From Cladobotryum mycophilum (lineage: Eukaryota > Ascomycota > Sordariomycetes > Hypocreales > Hypocreaceae), in contig CM071591.1 in assembly GCA_036429605.1 (NCBI GenBank), positions 1,922,001 to 1,986,000 on the forward strand: a DNA stretch of 64,000 nucleotides, given 5' to 3'. The position numbers and the translations under genes are program-made. Positions 11,173 to 25,400 of the stretch are shown here, one piece after another (the first letter of the stretch is position 1; the number at the start of each line of letters is the position of its first letter). Below the pieces are notes generated by a model. The model made no database searches. It was not told the origin of the DNA and saw only the letters and a program-made list of their open reading frames with translations.

Positions 11173-14037
11173 GGCGGACTATAGAAGGCCTTGTCGGCCG
11201 TAGACTTGGCAAGATCTGGCGACAATAATGAAGAATGGATCTTCTTCAGAACGGATAGGGGACGTAGGCAGCAAGTAGACCAGCCAGGCTGTTGATCCAG
11301 ATAATGGTCGAGGGTATCTGGAGGGAGAAGAAAAGATTGACGGGGGAAGCGAGGTGAGGGTCGTAGGTACAAGTATTATTATGGAGGTCGGGAGAGGAAG
11401 AATACAAGAAGAAAGGAAAAGAAGAAAAAATATACGAGCAGTGACGTTGGGGCAAGACAAGGGCTATCTAAGATTTTTTTAGCTACTACTAAGCAACCTA
11501 CCGGTTAGTAATTGATGGGTAGCGAGACAGGCATAATAATAATATTAATGGAGGATCAGATCCAGCTAGACATGACCCATGGGACGGACAAGGCATTGGA
11601 CATACATAACATATGGGACATGGGGGGCAGAAAAGAAAGGGAAGAAGAGATGAGCTTCTCGGGCCCGGGAAAGGCTGCGAGTGAGTGCCCCATAAATTTT
11701 GTCTATGGGGTGCTCCGTGCTCTAACAAGAGAAAAAGATATGCAGGTAATTTCCTCGATATAATGGGATTTTGTGGTCCCCTTGATTTTTTTTTCTCCCC
11801 TTCGACCTCTATTGCAAGTAGTATCCGTATAGCAATTTGTTTGAGAAAGACGCGTAGATTAATACTGAGGATTCCCACTCAATGGTGTCAGATTGATTTC
11901 AAATGATAGTGGCGGTGACAAGTCAGGGTCTGTCACACTCTTCTTCTCCTTCTTCTCTACTTAATCCATATCTCATGCTTTATCAAAGACCGAAAATCTT
12001 CACTTTGTTTGTCTGCCTCTCCTTCTCTTTCAATGTGTCTCTGCGCTTGCTGTCCTCCCCCCGTCGGTTAAGCTTGGCTCCGAACTAGGAAACCCGATCC
12101 ACTTTCGCTTTCTTTATCTAAAAAGTATCGTGTACCCGATATAGCAGATCCCGAGTACGGAATCTGGCAGGCTAATTGTTGCAATTTTAATCAAGATGCA
12201 TGTACACTATACTTGAGTCATGCCGTCATTCCGGGGTTAGAGCGGAGAGGCACGTACTTTACGAGTACGGAGTGCATGGAAAGAGCGCTCTGGCGTGACA
12301 CCGCGATCTACCTAATTGAATGTTTCCTTCCATAAAGTACCACCTAGTAGGAACCTCATCGAATATGGGAATTAATACCTACCTAGTGGTATCTTATCTA
12401 CATGTAGTACATGCGCTTCATCATGCCTACGCCTAATACTCAACAGTTGACCGCGTCCATGTAGGTAAATGCATACCAAGTACTACCTACCTAGGTAAAT
12501 CAATATCTTTACCGCCTGTCAAATGCAAAAAAGGATGGTTTGCAACTGTCATCATGTTCTCGAGACCCCTGATATCAGCCTACCCTTTGTGTGTGGCTCT
12601 TTCCACATATTAAACGCCCCGATTCCTTAGTGTAAGTGGTCCAAGCAAAGATTGGTAGGTCCGCTCTTCCAAACGAAGCTCCGGCTGTGCCCAATGAGTT
12701 GCTCCCATCCCTTGCAGCACGTGTGCAGTAGCGGGAAGCCCAGGGGGAAGTTGCATCCTGTTGGGGATCTTTGCATCTTTAAAATCGAACACGAACACGA
12801 ATAAGATGGGCAAGCGCGTTCGCTCTCGCTCGCTCTTTCCCCACCTTCTATTGGATACACTCAGTCGACTCGCTCCCTCCCATCTAAAAGAATTTCAGGG
12901 TCATTTAAAATTCACAAATCCATGTCTTATTTAATCAAGTCGACCACCCATTCCCTGATCCCGTGTTGGGCTAATTTGACCGCACCCACTCGGAGTTGTT
13001 TACTTGATTCTCTTGGATATGATTGTTGGATGAGGCCATATTTAAAATAAAGCCAATATGGCAACTTGCTTCAAGGTTCTCCGCCAGCCAATCAGATGTA
13101 TAATCTTTGGTACAGGCAAACGGCTTGCATGAGTTTTGGCATGATTTCTGTACCGAGTACAAGTATTCAAATCGAGTTTAATACCAGATTAAGAACGCCC
13201 AAAGCATAGACAATTTCTCAATTCAGCTTCTTCCATCTACTAAGCATACTATCACCTTGCATCGTAGCTGATGCCCGCTGTCTTGGCTGTGATGATAGAT
13301 GCAGCTTATGGTGGGCAATTTCCGAGCCTCCCGCTGACAACATCCTCGTCACTGACGCGTAGCTCATAACTATAGGGTAGGTTATCACACAGTTATGATC
13401 AGGGGTTGTAATTGATAGCTATCACTGTAACAAGAAGACAATAACTTTGTTGGCTTTTGATACAGTAGCCCATCTGTAACATTAATACACCTGACAGGAG
13501 ACCAATTTCACTTCTCCCGTTGACGAGCTGCTTGACCTATGATCTAATTCCCCATATCGAGTCAAATGTAATCTTTGAACTTCAAAGATTAAGCAGCCCG
13601 ATAATTGTGTAGAAACTGCTGTGGTTCTATAAGTCCGTCATGGTAGGAGAGGCTTGCGTCATAGTTCAATGCTCTGTTGCCGTAATACGTAAGTATTGCC
13701 ACCAAACACCTCATGTAGCGTAGTATTGTGTATAGGTAGGTACAAGTATGATGGTTTCCGGGTTATTTACTCGGGCCGCCCTCCCCTTGGCCCTACCAGA
13801 CAGACACTTGACACCCAAATAACTGGCTTACGAAGATGTTTCGGTACCCAATGCCTCTATACATACGCTGCCCAAGGTTGATCAAGTGTGGCTGATCAAG
13901 TTTCTTAGGGCGTCAAGGCGGATATGACGCCCCGAACCTTGGTTTCGGCAACTATAACTAAGCTTAGCCGTCGCCCTCCTCTTCCTCACCCAACAACTCA
14001 CCATCATCAATACCAACACACATTAACCAACTTCAAG
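11173..14037. other. 2.9 kb spacer upstream of ERG5 and the I9 inhibitor
   Basis: No gene recognised. The part next to ERG5 (11173-11460) is purine-rich on the + strand, so it is a pyrimidine-rich leader for ERG5. From about 12100 to 12500 the sequence carries repeated short words such as GAGTACGGA and TACCTACCTAG. The part before 14037 is C/T/A-rich and should be the leader of the I9 inhibitor gene. Candidate frames at 12610-12860 and 13696-13881 look like chance. Confidence 0.5.
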
Positions 14038-14445
14038 ATGCCCAGCTATATCGTACGTCTTGCTTTCTACTCGCGGTTTATGGCACTATACATCCACTGA
14101 CAGAACTGGCTCGCAGGTAACACTCAAGGACTCTGCGACCGACGAGCAGGTCGCCGCGTACGTTTTCTTCTTTTGCACTTGATAACATTCACTAACTTGG
14201 GTATCAGAGCCAAGAAGCAGGCTACCGACCAGGGGGGCAGTATTACCCATGAATACACCTTGATCAAGGGCTTCGCGTAAGTTTCCCAATTGATAAATTT
14301 CACCAGAGGTCTTGATGGCTGACTGCTTGTGTTGCTCAATAGCGTTGAATACCCTGAGGGCACTGTCACGACTCTCGAGGAGATCGAGCACGTCGAAGCT
14401 GTCGAGGCCGACCAGACCGTCACGACTAATATTGCGGTAAACTAA
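14038..14445 (+). CDS. subtilisin propeptide-like protease inhibitor (I9, Pbi2-type)
   Basis: Exons are 14038-14052, 14117-14157, 14208-14276 and 14343-14445, giving 75 residues, the same size as yeast Pbi2. The protein starts MPSYIVTLKD, continues with ATDEQVAAAKKQA and ends with the compact inhibitor tail VEADQTVTTN. This is the I9 propeptide fold that blocks subtilisin-type proteases such as vacuolar proteinase B. There is no signal peptide, so it should be cytosolic. The gene has three introns in barely 400 bp, so the acceptor choices at short exons were set by frame and family match. Confidence in the family is high; the target protease is inferred. Confidence 0.88.
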
Positions 14446-14927
14446 TACTGTCACGATTCACTTGATGAGTGTATTCCCATACCTTACCTAGAAGTGAAAG
14501 AGAGGCTTCATTTTAGATAGTACTTCTAATAAAGCTTGAATTCATCAACCCCGCCATCGAGCTGTCCCATGACGCTGTGATACCCCTCTTTACCACAATG
14601 ACGTAATATGATAAGATAAGAAACGCGATCTGGCACTTTAGATAGGTAGGTACATAGTATCGTACTGATATCTGACCTGGCTTTTCCCGTTCGGCTCGAC
14701 GCGGCTTCTCAAAAAAGTCCATTTGCTGTGGCTGGAGCTTCCTCAGCCCGTTGGCTCATTGATTTCATCACCAAAACCCTTCAGCCCCTTGACCGACTCG
14801 TTGAAATTGCATTCCTTCTCCATATGTGCCAGTGCCTTAATCAAGATTCGCAATAGCAGTGCTGAGATTCGCATCCCAATTATCTGCTTCTGCTTCTTCG
14901 TCTTATCAACATAGCCGCAATGCTGCA
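14446..14927. other. spacer before the kinase gene
   Basis: Contains the I9 inhibitor 3' end and the promoter of the mitochondrial kinase, with a GATAGGTAGGTAC word near 14642. No gene seen. Confidence 0.5.
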
Positions 14928-16351
14928 ATGAAGACGTTTCTCAGGTCTAACAGGCTTCACCGGCCACCGAGAATTCTACATCATCATACGTCTGCTTCAC
15001 AATGTCGGCGATTCACCTCTTCTAATAGATCATACGATGTTTCTGATGCCGAAATTGTCATTTTGGCAAGCCAGCCACAACATCCCCTGAGCCTCGCTGA
15101 CCTCGTGAGGTATGATCTGCACTGGTTGACGAATAGTTTCTATACTCGAGACAGACAACCGCAGCTGACACCTTTATCTACTTGATATTTTATAGACACG
15201 GCCGTCCTCCCTTATCCGAAAAATCGCTGCTATCCTCTGCCAACTTCACGCTTTCGCTTGCTCCCATCCGTCTAGCTCACCGCATCCAAGCTCTCCGTAA
15301 TCTACCTTATATCGTCGTCTCTAATCCAAACATCTCCCACATCTACAACAACTATCTGCACTCGCTCTCCATCCTGCTACCTTATTGGCAGGCCGCCTCA
15401 CAAGGCCGTCCCATTTCTACCCTCGAAGACGAGATCAAGTTTACAAACGTCCTCGCCGAGCTTGTCGCTACCCACACCGACACTATCCCGATTCTTGCAA
15501 AGGGCTTCTTGGAGTGTCGTAGATACATCTCCCCTAGCGAAGTGACTCGTTTCCTCGACGAACATCTCCGCGCACGCATCGGCACTCGACTCATTGGAGA
15601 GCAGCATATTGCCCTGCACTTTAGTAGCCAGCCCCATTTCGACCCGAGCGCCAGCCCGACACCATGTCCCGAATCCCCCAGCTATATCGGGGTTATAGAT
15701 ACAGCCCTCAAACCTTCATTAACGATTGAGTCGTGCGCTGGCTTTGTAGCCGATATCTGCGAGTTACGATATGGCGTCCGGCCCCAACTCTACATAGACG
15801 GCGAACCAGAAACTACTTTTGCCTTCTTACCGATGCATCTCGAGTATATCGTAACCGAACTCCTCAAGAATGCTTTCCGAGCGACAATTGAGAACAAGTC
15901 ACGCGAGCCCATTGTCGTCACCATTGCCCCCGAACCATCACTCAAGGAACAGTCGGGTGATATCCCTCACATCAAACCAGCCCCGGAGGACCTAGGGCAA
16001 TTCAAGAGTGATGCGATCAAACCGTTAGACGATAACGCACCCGGAGTAACCATTCGTATCCGGGACCGAGGCGGAGGCATCCCTCCAGACGTCCTCCCAC
16101 ATATTTGGTCTTACTCCTTTACTACATTTTCCGAGGAGAGTGACATCCCCAACTCTAGCGGACAAGATGGTCTGAGCGCCATAGCGTCAGCCAGCACGGG
16201 TGGCAGCTCGATTGCTGGCTTAGGTTACGGCTTGCCCCTGAGCCGAGCTTATGCTGAGTATTTCGGCGGTGGCATCGCCGTCCAGAGCTTGTACGGGTGG
16301 GGAACAGATGTCTACCTGCGCCTCAAGGGCGTTGGCAAGATGGATGGCTAA
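14928..16351 (+). CDS. mitochondrial PDK/BCKDK-family protein kinase
   Basis: A mitochondrial GHKL-type serine kinase that should phosphorylate and inactivate pyruvate dehydrogenase or the branched-chain 2-oxoacid dehydrogenase. Exons are 14928-15109 and 15196-16351 (445 residues). The start is the first ATG in frame and opens a basic, Arg/His/Ser-rich targeting peptide. The all-helical regulatory half includes RHGRPPLSE and LAHRIQALRNLPYIVVSNP. ATP-binding boxes are intact: the N-box ELLKNAFRA (about residue 281), the G1 box RDRGGGIP (about 350) and the G2 box GLGYGLPLSRAYAEYFGG (about 400). Which complex it serves, and whether it matches yeast Pkp1 or Pkp2, cannot be decided here. Confidence 0.88.
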
Positions 16352-17037
16352 TGAAACAAGATGAGGACTGTATTGAAGCAACAAGATTATGAACTAGAAT
16401 AGGAATATCTTTATGAAGGATCTTATACGTTTGTATGTAGATGAGATGGAAGCTTGAGCCTAGTTTGGTCATATCCTGTGATTATTTGGGACTAGATTAA
16501 AAAAAAAGTAAAAAAACCAATATTACTACCATTGTCATGAAACTGCAAACATACAAAACAACTAAACCACAGTAATTTTTTGCATAAAAAGGATTGTCAG
16601 AGCATCTTCCTACTCTCCCACCCCTTCCCATCCTTTTGTGTCCCAACAACATAGAACAAAATGTGATGTGCAGGCCAGCCAGCCCTCAAACTGCCAAATC
16701 ATGAGATAGGGGATGTGTTCCAAAACAAAAAAGAAAAGTGTTATAATAAACACTCGTGTCTCCGTGACGCCATTACCCGCCCAAAAGGATGGACGTGTGT
16801 GAGTGGTGCGATGTGATTTTCCCCAGAAAGAATCGTGTTTCTGTTTTTGGTGTTTTTAAGATTTTGATTTTGTGATAAGTCGTAGGACGGAACCATTATT
16901 CAATGTGCTCGTTGATAAGCCATCGCCCAGAATAAATCAGTAAAAAATTAGAACAAAATATATACTACCACGATCTAGATTTGCCCAAGACTGAGCCCTC
17001 TTTAAAAATTGCTCCTTTCCCCTCCACATTGACGACA
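16352..17037. other. convergent 3' spacer
   Basis: AT-rich region with A- and T-runs between the ends of the kinase gene (+) and the class VII chitin synthase (-). No gene seen. Confidence 0.5.
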
Positions 17038-20000
17038 TTACATGCTTTCCAACTCACGATCTATCTGTTTGTCCATAAACGTACGGCGCTCCCCGACAAG
17101 CTCCGTCTGCAATCGCTGCTCAACTAGCGCGCGCACTTGCTTCTTTGTTACTGTATCCAAGTCGACTTCCCTAAGGACGGCTTGGATGGCATCGACAATG
17201 GCGATGTCTGACGAAGCGGCGGTACCACCGGTCTGGAAGTCAAACGAGGCGTTAGACCGCATGGCTTCAGTTCCCATTGTGGAGCGGTTTCCGGCACCAA
17301 AGCCGAGGGCAGATGAGGATCGGTTTCCACTAGCCATGCCAATAGCAGGCGAGAGATTAGACTGGCCTCGGAGGTTCATCATGCTGCCACGCTGGTTGGG
17401 GAAATCCTGGTATGGTGACTGGCTGCGAAGGTCCTGAACACCCGTGCCCATTGACATCATGGATTGACGGTGCGACATCATGGGTTGGTTGGCTGCACCA
17501 GCAAAGGGAGCAGGAGACTGGGGTGGCATGTAGGTGTTACGTCCAGGCATACCAGTAAGAACAGAGCCCTGAGGTCCAGCTGAGTAGACAGACTTCATCT
17601 CATCCATCTCATACTGATCACCATAGCCATACTCTGCCTTTTCTTGATAAGTTCCGCGGCGACCAGGAAGGTTGTTGGCAAGGGCATAGTCGTCCCATCG
17701 CTGGAGAGGAATTGATCGAGGATCAAAGCCTTCATCATCGACAGCAACGACTTGCTTGTTACCCTTCTCTCCAATGACGATACGAGTATTACCCCAACTG
17801 AAGTTGTCTTGGTTCCAGAAGGAGTAAACAGGGAGAATAAAGGAGTAAATAGGATAGGCGAGGATGTAAATAATCATCCATCCAATGTGTTGCCACTGTC
17901 TCTTTAAGATGAAGATGATAGCTTGAAGACCATAGACAGCGGCGAGAATGACAATGGACCAAAGAGGGAACTGGCCCTTGTGTGTCGCCACACTATAGAT
18001 GAGGAAGACGAGATAGGCGCATGTTGCAGGCAAGATGAGAGTACCGAACAAATCAATGAAAACGATGAAACGCATGCCGAAGAAGCAGAAACCACACATG
18101 TCCTTCAATCGCATAAGTTCGACCAAGTTGTGAATGGTAGAGTTGATCCATCGTCGACGTTGTGAGAGAAGGACGTTCCAAGATTCAGGCGCAGCTGTCT
18201 TACACTGAGCATCCGGAAGGAACTTGAAGTGCATAGAAGGGAAGTGTTTGGTCATCAAAGTTGTAAGATAACGATCCTCACCAAGGGACAGAAGGTTCTT
18301 CTGATGCAGAGTGTCGACATCGCAGATACTATAATCATTGATGACATGGTCCGAGATAATCAAAGGTTTTCCTTTATCGGCAGTTCGGAGACGGTACATG
18401 GTGAAACTAGAGTGGTGTGTTAGTGACGTTAAATAGAACGAGGGAGAAAGAAAAAATTGTTACTTACCAACCAGGCAAACAAGTGACACTGCCAAAGAGA
18501 GACTCGAAGGCCTTGGCCATGTGATGCGAGATGAAATACTCGTAAACTTGAATCATGGTCCACCAAGACTTTTCGTGGTTCTCAAGACTTGTTTCACCAC
18601 AAATACCAGCAATCTTAGCGTTGTGCGCACAAGCGGAAACCAGGCGGTTCAGCGAATCTTCTTCAACACAAGTATCGGCATCAACCATGAGCAAGTATTC
18701 GTAAAGTTCAGGATCCACGCCGATGATATTGTTGATTTGATGGAACATTTCCAGTTCCAAGGGGCTCATAGGGGCGCGGTGGTGAACACGGTTGAGGAAG
18801 CTCATGAGCAAAATTTGGGAATCACGCTTTCCACGGTTACCTGGCTTTGATTTGGCTTGTTCCGACTCCTTGCCGACCTTGACGACGACGAGATAAGGAA
18901 CAACATTGCCTTCATATTCATAGAGACCAGAGTAAACTTTGCCGTAGTTGAGCTGGTCGCTGCCAGGGCCAACAGCCTTGAAGGGGAGCGCGGGAGGATC
19001 AACCTTGGGGTCAACGCCCAAAATATCGAGGACAATCTTTGGCGTAGGGCGATCGTTACCTTGACCGACTAGGACACCATCGCAAATAACGCAAATCAGT
19101 TTTCGCTTGTTGTCATATTGTAAGGCAGTTAAAGAATCCAAGGCCTTTCGTAACGAGTCTTCGCCTTCGGTATAAGCAGGAACTTGGCAAATGACAAACT
19201 TGTCTTGAGGAGAGGGTCGACGCTTAGACGTGAACTGCAGAGCGGAGACGAACTTGATCAAGATGACAGCGCAAAGAAGGACGGTAAAGGTGAGAAGAAT
19301 CCAGTTGTTGACGGTACATTTAGGGGTCTCACGGAAATCGGTGTAGCCCTTGAAAAACGTGCGCTGGATGCAAAGCCAACTGTTTTGAACGCTAGCATAC
19401 TCCGTCTTGTTCAAGGTCGTGTCTGCCAGAACAGGGTCAAGAAGAGATCGGATGTCTGTACCCGCATTATCTCTGAAGATGTCGCTGACTTGCTTGTTGA
19501 TAAACTGATATCTGGGATCATCCTGAAGCAGATCGAGCGTGTAGAAGTAGTTGGTGAGATCATAAACCAGATTGCCGTACATGACCCACATGTGACCTTC
19601 ATTTCTGCCCTCATTTTTAATCAGCTTTTTGCTGAAGACCAATTCACCTTTGTAATAATGCTGAATCTTGGGCAAAAAGGTATTCCAATACCAATTTGGG
19701 TCGTGCAAAGCACTCCTAGGATCTCTCGCCAAAAAACCAGAGGTGTGGTCGGCAATTGCGTATTGAATAGTGTTATTCAGTTGCAAGGTGAAGGTTTCAC
19801 TAATGCCAAGACCGGGGCATGCCACAGACATAGGGGGTCGAATGTAATCATCCATATCGAAACCAGCAAGTGGCATCATGTTGTCGGCAGTAGTCTTAAT
19901 GGCCATGTCACTGTGCGGGAGTTTGTAAAAATCCGTAAGATCGTAGACCTTGCCTCCGTGACTGACCCAGTAGTCCTTTGTACCTTGATGAGTGGCCACC

Positions 20001-22474
20001 TGTTTGGAATTCCAGGCTTTATCCATGTTGGGGCAAAGCACACGCCCAAAACCAACGATCCAAAAGACGACAATACCGTTGATGATGGCAATGATCATAC
20101 AAAGAGCAAGCTTTTCACGCCATGCCATGCGCACATCAGGCCGCTTCATGCGACCAACGACACTGAGTAGGGGAGATGGGATCCAGAAGGTGAGAGCCCA
20201 AACGAACCAAACCCAACTCCTTCTGGCCATGTCAACCTCTTTAGTTTCAATCTCTGTCTTGTCTCCAAGTTCGGGGTCAGCAGGCCCTGTCGCAGCATTG
20301 TAAAAGCCATCACTCTTATAGGTGTCACCCTTCGATCCCAAACCATAGTCACCTTGGGCAAGGCTGCGCAAGGCAGATGGTGCGATGGATGGAGCTGCCT
20401 GTGCATTGTGACCAAGGGTAAGATGGCTTCCATTGCCTTGGCTCATGGTTCGCTGATGAACGAGATTGTCACGACTATCATTGAGACCGTTATCCAGAGC
20501 AGGTGGTGGAGCAAAGTAGCCACTTCCGCTGGCGGAATAGCTTGTGTCGAAGCCGGAGTTGAATGGGTTGACATGGAGCCCTTGCAGATTATCCTCGGGC
20601 CTGATGTCGAGCATACTTTCAGCGTCCCACCAGGCAGATTCCCGGACCCAAATGCGGTCCTTGCCAATAAAGACTTCACCATTGCTCCAGCCACGCTCAA
20701 GTGTCCAGCTTTCAATACCATCCTTGCCGTCTTTGCAGCCAAGGATAGAATAACGTTGGACAAACTCGTCAACATCAAAATCAGCTGTAAAGTCCATGTT
20801 GCGATGGCGGCGGTTAGCCCACTCAGCGAGTCTCCAAGAACGGAGTTGTCGCGATACAGTGCCGGCTGACCAGGATGAGGTAATTGAGGGAAGTGCAGCA
20901 AGGCTGGCAGGGGAATCATCAGTAGGATGCAGACACAGATGATACCATAGGCGGTTTGAAGTGAGGACGGTTTGCAGCTGAAATCGGCCGGTGCGGCCCA
21001 GATTGATGCCTTGGCCATCAACAGGGAAAAGTAGCCTTCTGAGGAAACTACCCTCATCGGCAGCAAAGGCAACCTTTTCAAGGACGAGCTCACGCTTTTC
21101 CAGCTCATGCTGCCTCTCACGACCCTGGGGACCAGTCATGATTCCCAAGTCGGGCGAAACTTCTGATACGGCTTGCTGGACCTCCCGCATTATGGAAGAA
21201 CCAGAAGGAGTGACCTGGACACCGTCCTCAATCATCTCAGCGTTGATGCCTTGATTATCGTCAAAGATGGATCGCATGCAAACCGCCTTTCCAAGAGCAG
21301 GGTCAGGAATCTCAAGGACGGTTAGAGCAACAGTGTCCCCACTGTCTTCATGCGAAGTGGGAGTTCTGGCGCCAGTACCATCAAGAGACTCATCACCGTC
21401 TCGGATGCGAGTCAACTGGGCTATGATGGCATCATTGGCCTTGCCAACGACCCAATCAACTAACGCTTCGTAGAGACCACCAACAAAGGTTCTCCTGTCC
21501 TCGGTGCTGCACTGGTTTAAAAGAGTATCAGGATCCATACCCAGCAAGCCGCTGACATCTTCACAGATTTCCTCTAGAGTTTCGGACTCGACGCTGTAAT
21601 CAATGGTATCGCCAAGCTTCAACAATCCAGCAAGAATGGAGATGAGGTTGCGATGGGCGGATCCCTTAATGCCGATATCTTTCAATGCCTGACGGAAGTC
21701 ATCTGCCGCTGCTCCGTCGTCCGCCGTAGGTAAATACGAGGGCGGTTCATAGGAACCAGAACGGGCAAGAAGTCCATAAGCAGACGCAGATTTCAATCCC
21801 AGAAATTCTCTCTCTGCGGGTGTGGATGCAGAAGTCAGGAGATAATAGAAGACGTCGAACGCACGGTAACCAGCTTCGGGTGGGATATTCAAAAGACCTT
21901 TGCCAGTATCGATGCCACCTTGGGACAGAGCCAGAGAGGCCGCAGTCAAGTTGCCGGCCAGATTAAGGGTTAAAGTCACGCCTAGACCCGCCTGTCTTGG
22001 AGCCGATGGGTTGAAGGGGTGACGCATCGTAAGAATGGCTGAATAGCTTCCAACCCCTTATACACGGTAGAAGGTATGGCAAAGGGGAAAGAAGATAGGA
22101 ATGGTGAGAGAAGAGAGGGTGCCGATTGATGAAGCGAGCTGTGCTCTCTTGTTAGTATACTGCTGGATGATCACATCAAGAGATAGAACAACTCACCCCA
22201 GGATGACACAGCCATCCTCTGCGCGCCGTCTGGCATGCTCCCAAGCTCTAGATGCCAAAGCAGCATCCACGGTCGGGCCACCTTGTGCTGCTGTCAACCA
22301 TGTGTTAACAACCAGACTGGTGCTAGAGTCGAGCTGGTGAGGCTGTGAATTAAGGTAAATATTGTGAATCGTGTTTAACAGAGTTGTCGTTGACACTTGG
22401 GCTGGCTGAGGGCCGCCGGCTCTGTTCCCAGGGGCTTCGGAGCCCATGGAAAACATGGACATTCGATTCGCCAT
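17038..22474 (-). CDS. class VII chitin synthase (myosin-like domain without P-loop), one frame break
   Basis: An integral plasma-membrane glycosyltransferase that makes cell-wall chitin. Minus-strand exons are 22474-22197, 22138-18468 and 18406-17038. The frame breaks at the G-run 22016-22019: the protein reads PFLRCVTP up to there and continues NPSAPRQAGLG one base out of phase. Adding one base gives 5319 nt, or 1772 residues. In order the protein has a degenerate myosin-like N-terminus lacking the ATP-binding P-loop, a cytochrome b5-like section between membrane segments, the catalytic domain with VDADTCVEE and QRRRW (about residue 1398), C-terminal membrane helices, and a DEK_C-like end. 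Absence of a P-loop plus a shorter motor separates class VII from class V. It lies head to head with the class V gene. Confidence 0.93.
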
Positions 22475-25400
22475 GATTGGCGAAACTTGGGCGTTCTTGC
22501 CCTGGACTGATGTCTTATTCCTGTCGACGAAACGATTTTATTCCTTGTCAATTACAAAGAGGTCGCTCCTCTATAAGAGATTACTGTCGTCTGGATACAA
22601 AACGAGCGCAGTGGAATATCGATATTATGATTATGCGAGGTAAAACGAGAGACAATAGGCAACCTTTGGGGACGTGGAACGAAGGACTCCTTTTCTTCTT
22701 CGTCTCACACAGGACGCGACGGTTGTTGGTAAAGTGGTATGAAGAAGAGAAAAAGGAGTTGCGGGAGTAAACGATAGAAAGGAAGCTGCCAAAGCGAATG
22801 AGGCAGGCTCACCACGGGCCAAAAGGTAAAGTGTGAAACGTAGAAAACGATGTAGGAGAGCGAGCGAACGAACGAACCAAAAAAAAAAGTGTCCCAGAAG
22901 GATAATGACAACAAAAGTGGTTGTTTTGGCCCCGGCAACGTGGAGGAGAGGCACATTGCCAATGAGTGCACTAGGAGGGCAGGCTGAGTGATCCGGGTAG
23001 CGAGATGAACCAAAAGCGCAGGAATTACAAGGTGAAAGCGGCTCGCCTATGCTAGTAAGGAGGTACCTGTATGTGTAAACAAGGGGGTTTGCTGGGTGTG
23101 CATGTAGAGGAAGGGGCGTGGCCTGGGAACGCGTTGAAGTGAGGCGCTAGCGCACGCCGCTGTGGCGGATCCGTGAGAGGATTGCCCTGGCATAAAATGG
23201 ACTCCCTCGACCTCTATCGACCACGTTGAAGCCCTTGGAGCCCTCCACTGCGAGTGCTGCTGCTGCAAAGGCCAGTCAGTGCACACTCCCGTCGCGATGG
23301 CGAGCAGAGATTCCTCTAGGAGATCGCGCACTGTCTCTCACTGAACTTTTTTCCCTGATGGTGAAGCGAAAGGAACTTAGCGCTGCTAGCTAAGTGATGT
23401 CCGCTGTAGCATTGCCCCTGAATTTATGCACATGCGCTGACTAGCATCTGTTGTTTTTCTTCTTTCTTGTTAACATCAGATTTTTTTTGGTTCCCTTATG
23501 CTTGGCTTGGACCTCTGTTTTTTTCCCATCCTCAGTGCCCGAGATGTTAGTTCAATGTGACAGTGGGGGGAGGATGTCAGGTCAAGATGTAGTGGCATGG
23601 AATCCCCAAGGACATATGGAGTTGTACAATGCGTGCTGCAGTGTCATGCTAGTGATGACTGCGAATTCGTATTGGTTGGCCTGATAAGCCCCAAGCCGTA
23701 CGGAGTAGACTTGCTTGGGACAACATCAAGGCGTAAGGCAAGGTCACGTAGTGGGTTTTAAGGTTGGATCATGTTTTTTCTTTTTTTTTTGGTAGTGGAT
23801 GGCACCAAATACGAGGACCAGTGAGCGTGGGTGGCAGACGTTTTTCCAACGCGTGCCCTATACATATACATGGAGGACGATATGCTCGATTCGGCTGTAC
23901 CCGCTCGTATTGTTTGCAAGGGGACAAAAAAAGCTTGAGGCTGTGCCACTGCCGCCGTGTGCTCCGTATAACAATCAGGCGAGGAATGTGTGCAGGTGGT
24001 AGTGAGTGGGTAGGTTGGTAGGGTATGGAAATAGAACCATGGTCATCCACCTGTTCAGGTAATTGCCACCATGGAACCACAGAAGGAGGGATGGATGGCT
24101 CACCCTTTTTCGCTATTGTAGCAATTGGCACCCATCCATCGCCTATCTCCTCTAAAAGGGGACACGATCATGACGCCCGATCTTTCTTTTTCTTCCACCT
24201 CCTCTCCGACTTTTACAAGAAGCATTTACTCTGGACTAGCAAACTCAACGGGTCCATCCAAATGCATGCACTTGACGTGTGCAAGCACTTTCATGCTTGT
24301 TGATTGGTGCCTTATGCGGGAAGACAAATAGTTCCACTCTTGCTGATCTATTGCAAGTAAAGTTTTTTCCCTCCTCTCCGTTCCCGACCAACGCCGGTAA
24401 CGCTCGTTACTGTCTCCATCGCCAAATATATCGACTCGTGAAGCTGGTTCATGCAGATCGAATTTCGCCCTACGTAGAGGATTTAAATGTGGGTACCTGG
24501 CCAACTTGATCGCATGTCTCATTTGATCTTCTTCAACGCATCCTCGTGCCGGTTAATAATATGTTGAAATATTGTGTTCAACGCTCCATACCGCCCAGTT
24601 TATGATTGAGGTACAGAAAATCATTTGTACCTGCACTTGTACGACGTCTGTCTGTATGTGTAGGCGCGGAACTTGGACCTCTCCTAAGCAACGCCAATCA
24701 ATCCGGTTGTGCTGAGACACGGCTCCTAGTAAACAAAGCAAACTTTTTTAAAGAACATGAGCCAATTGAAAATGGAGGTTGTGAAAAAAATAAAATAAAA
24801 ACAGTCCTCCTCGGGCTGAGATTCTCGTTCCAGGGGTGGTGGAGCGCGAGCGTTCTAAGAGAATGGATCAGCTTACCTAGCGCGTTGATGGCCGACGCTA
24901 ACATCTCCTTTTCAGCGTCTTCTTTACCTCCAGTAATCTCGACTTTATTAGTACTCCTCCGTACTCTCCGCAGGTGCAAGTAGTGCTCAAGAGTTCCAGG
25001 TCGACTTGCTCATATCATAGTACAGTGCAGCGGTGGAAATAGCACCTGGGTAATATGGAAACAATTCAATGACTCGATCGATCCGTCATGATGCCATTTC
25101 TACAAGATGCATGTCTTCAAACTCAATTCAACTTATTAAAGTTTATCGATATTATCAAACTACATATGCAAACAATTAACCAACTGTCTCTTATCATTTA
25201 CACATGTCCGAGTTTAATAGCCTTCTCCATGTTCCGTGTCGGGTCACGTCGTACAAACAGTGATAATCTAGGTTCGCATCCATGTGCCTCGGCCACTTTG
25301 AACCACCTGTATTTTCCGTAAATGCCTGTCTACCAACCTGTAACCAGGTACTTGCCAATTTGCCCAGGACAAGGTTTGCAAAAAAAGGTATGCTGTGATT

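Noticed and set aside
12610..12860. Short minus-strand frames in the ERG5/I9 spacer
   Set aside because: Fewer than 80 codons, no recognisable features and no supporting splice sites.
19184..20170. Long open frame (328 codons) on the + strand
   Set aside because: It lies wholly antisense to the conserved catalytic and membrane part of the class VII chitin synthase and shows no domain. Such mirror frames arise from codon bias.
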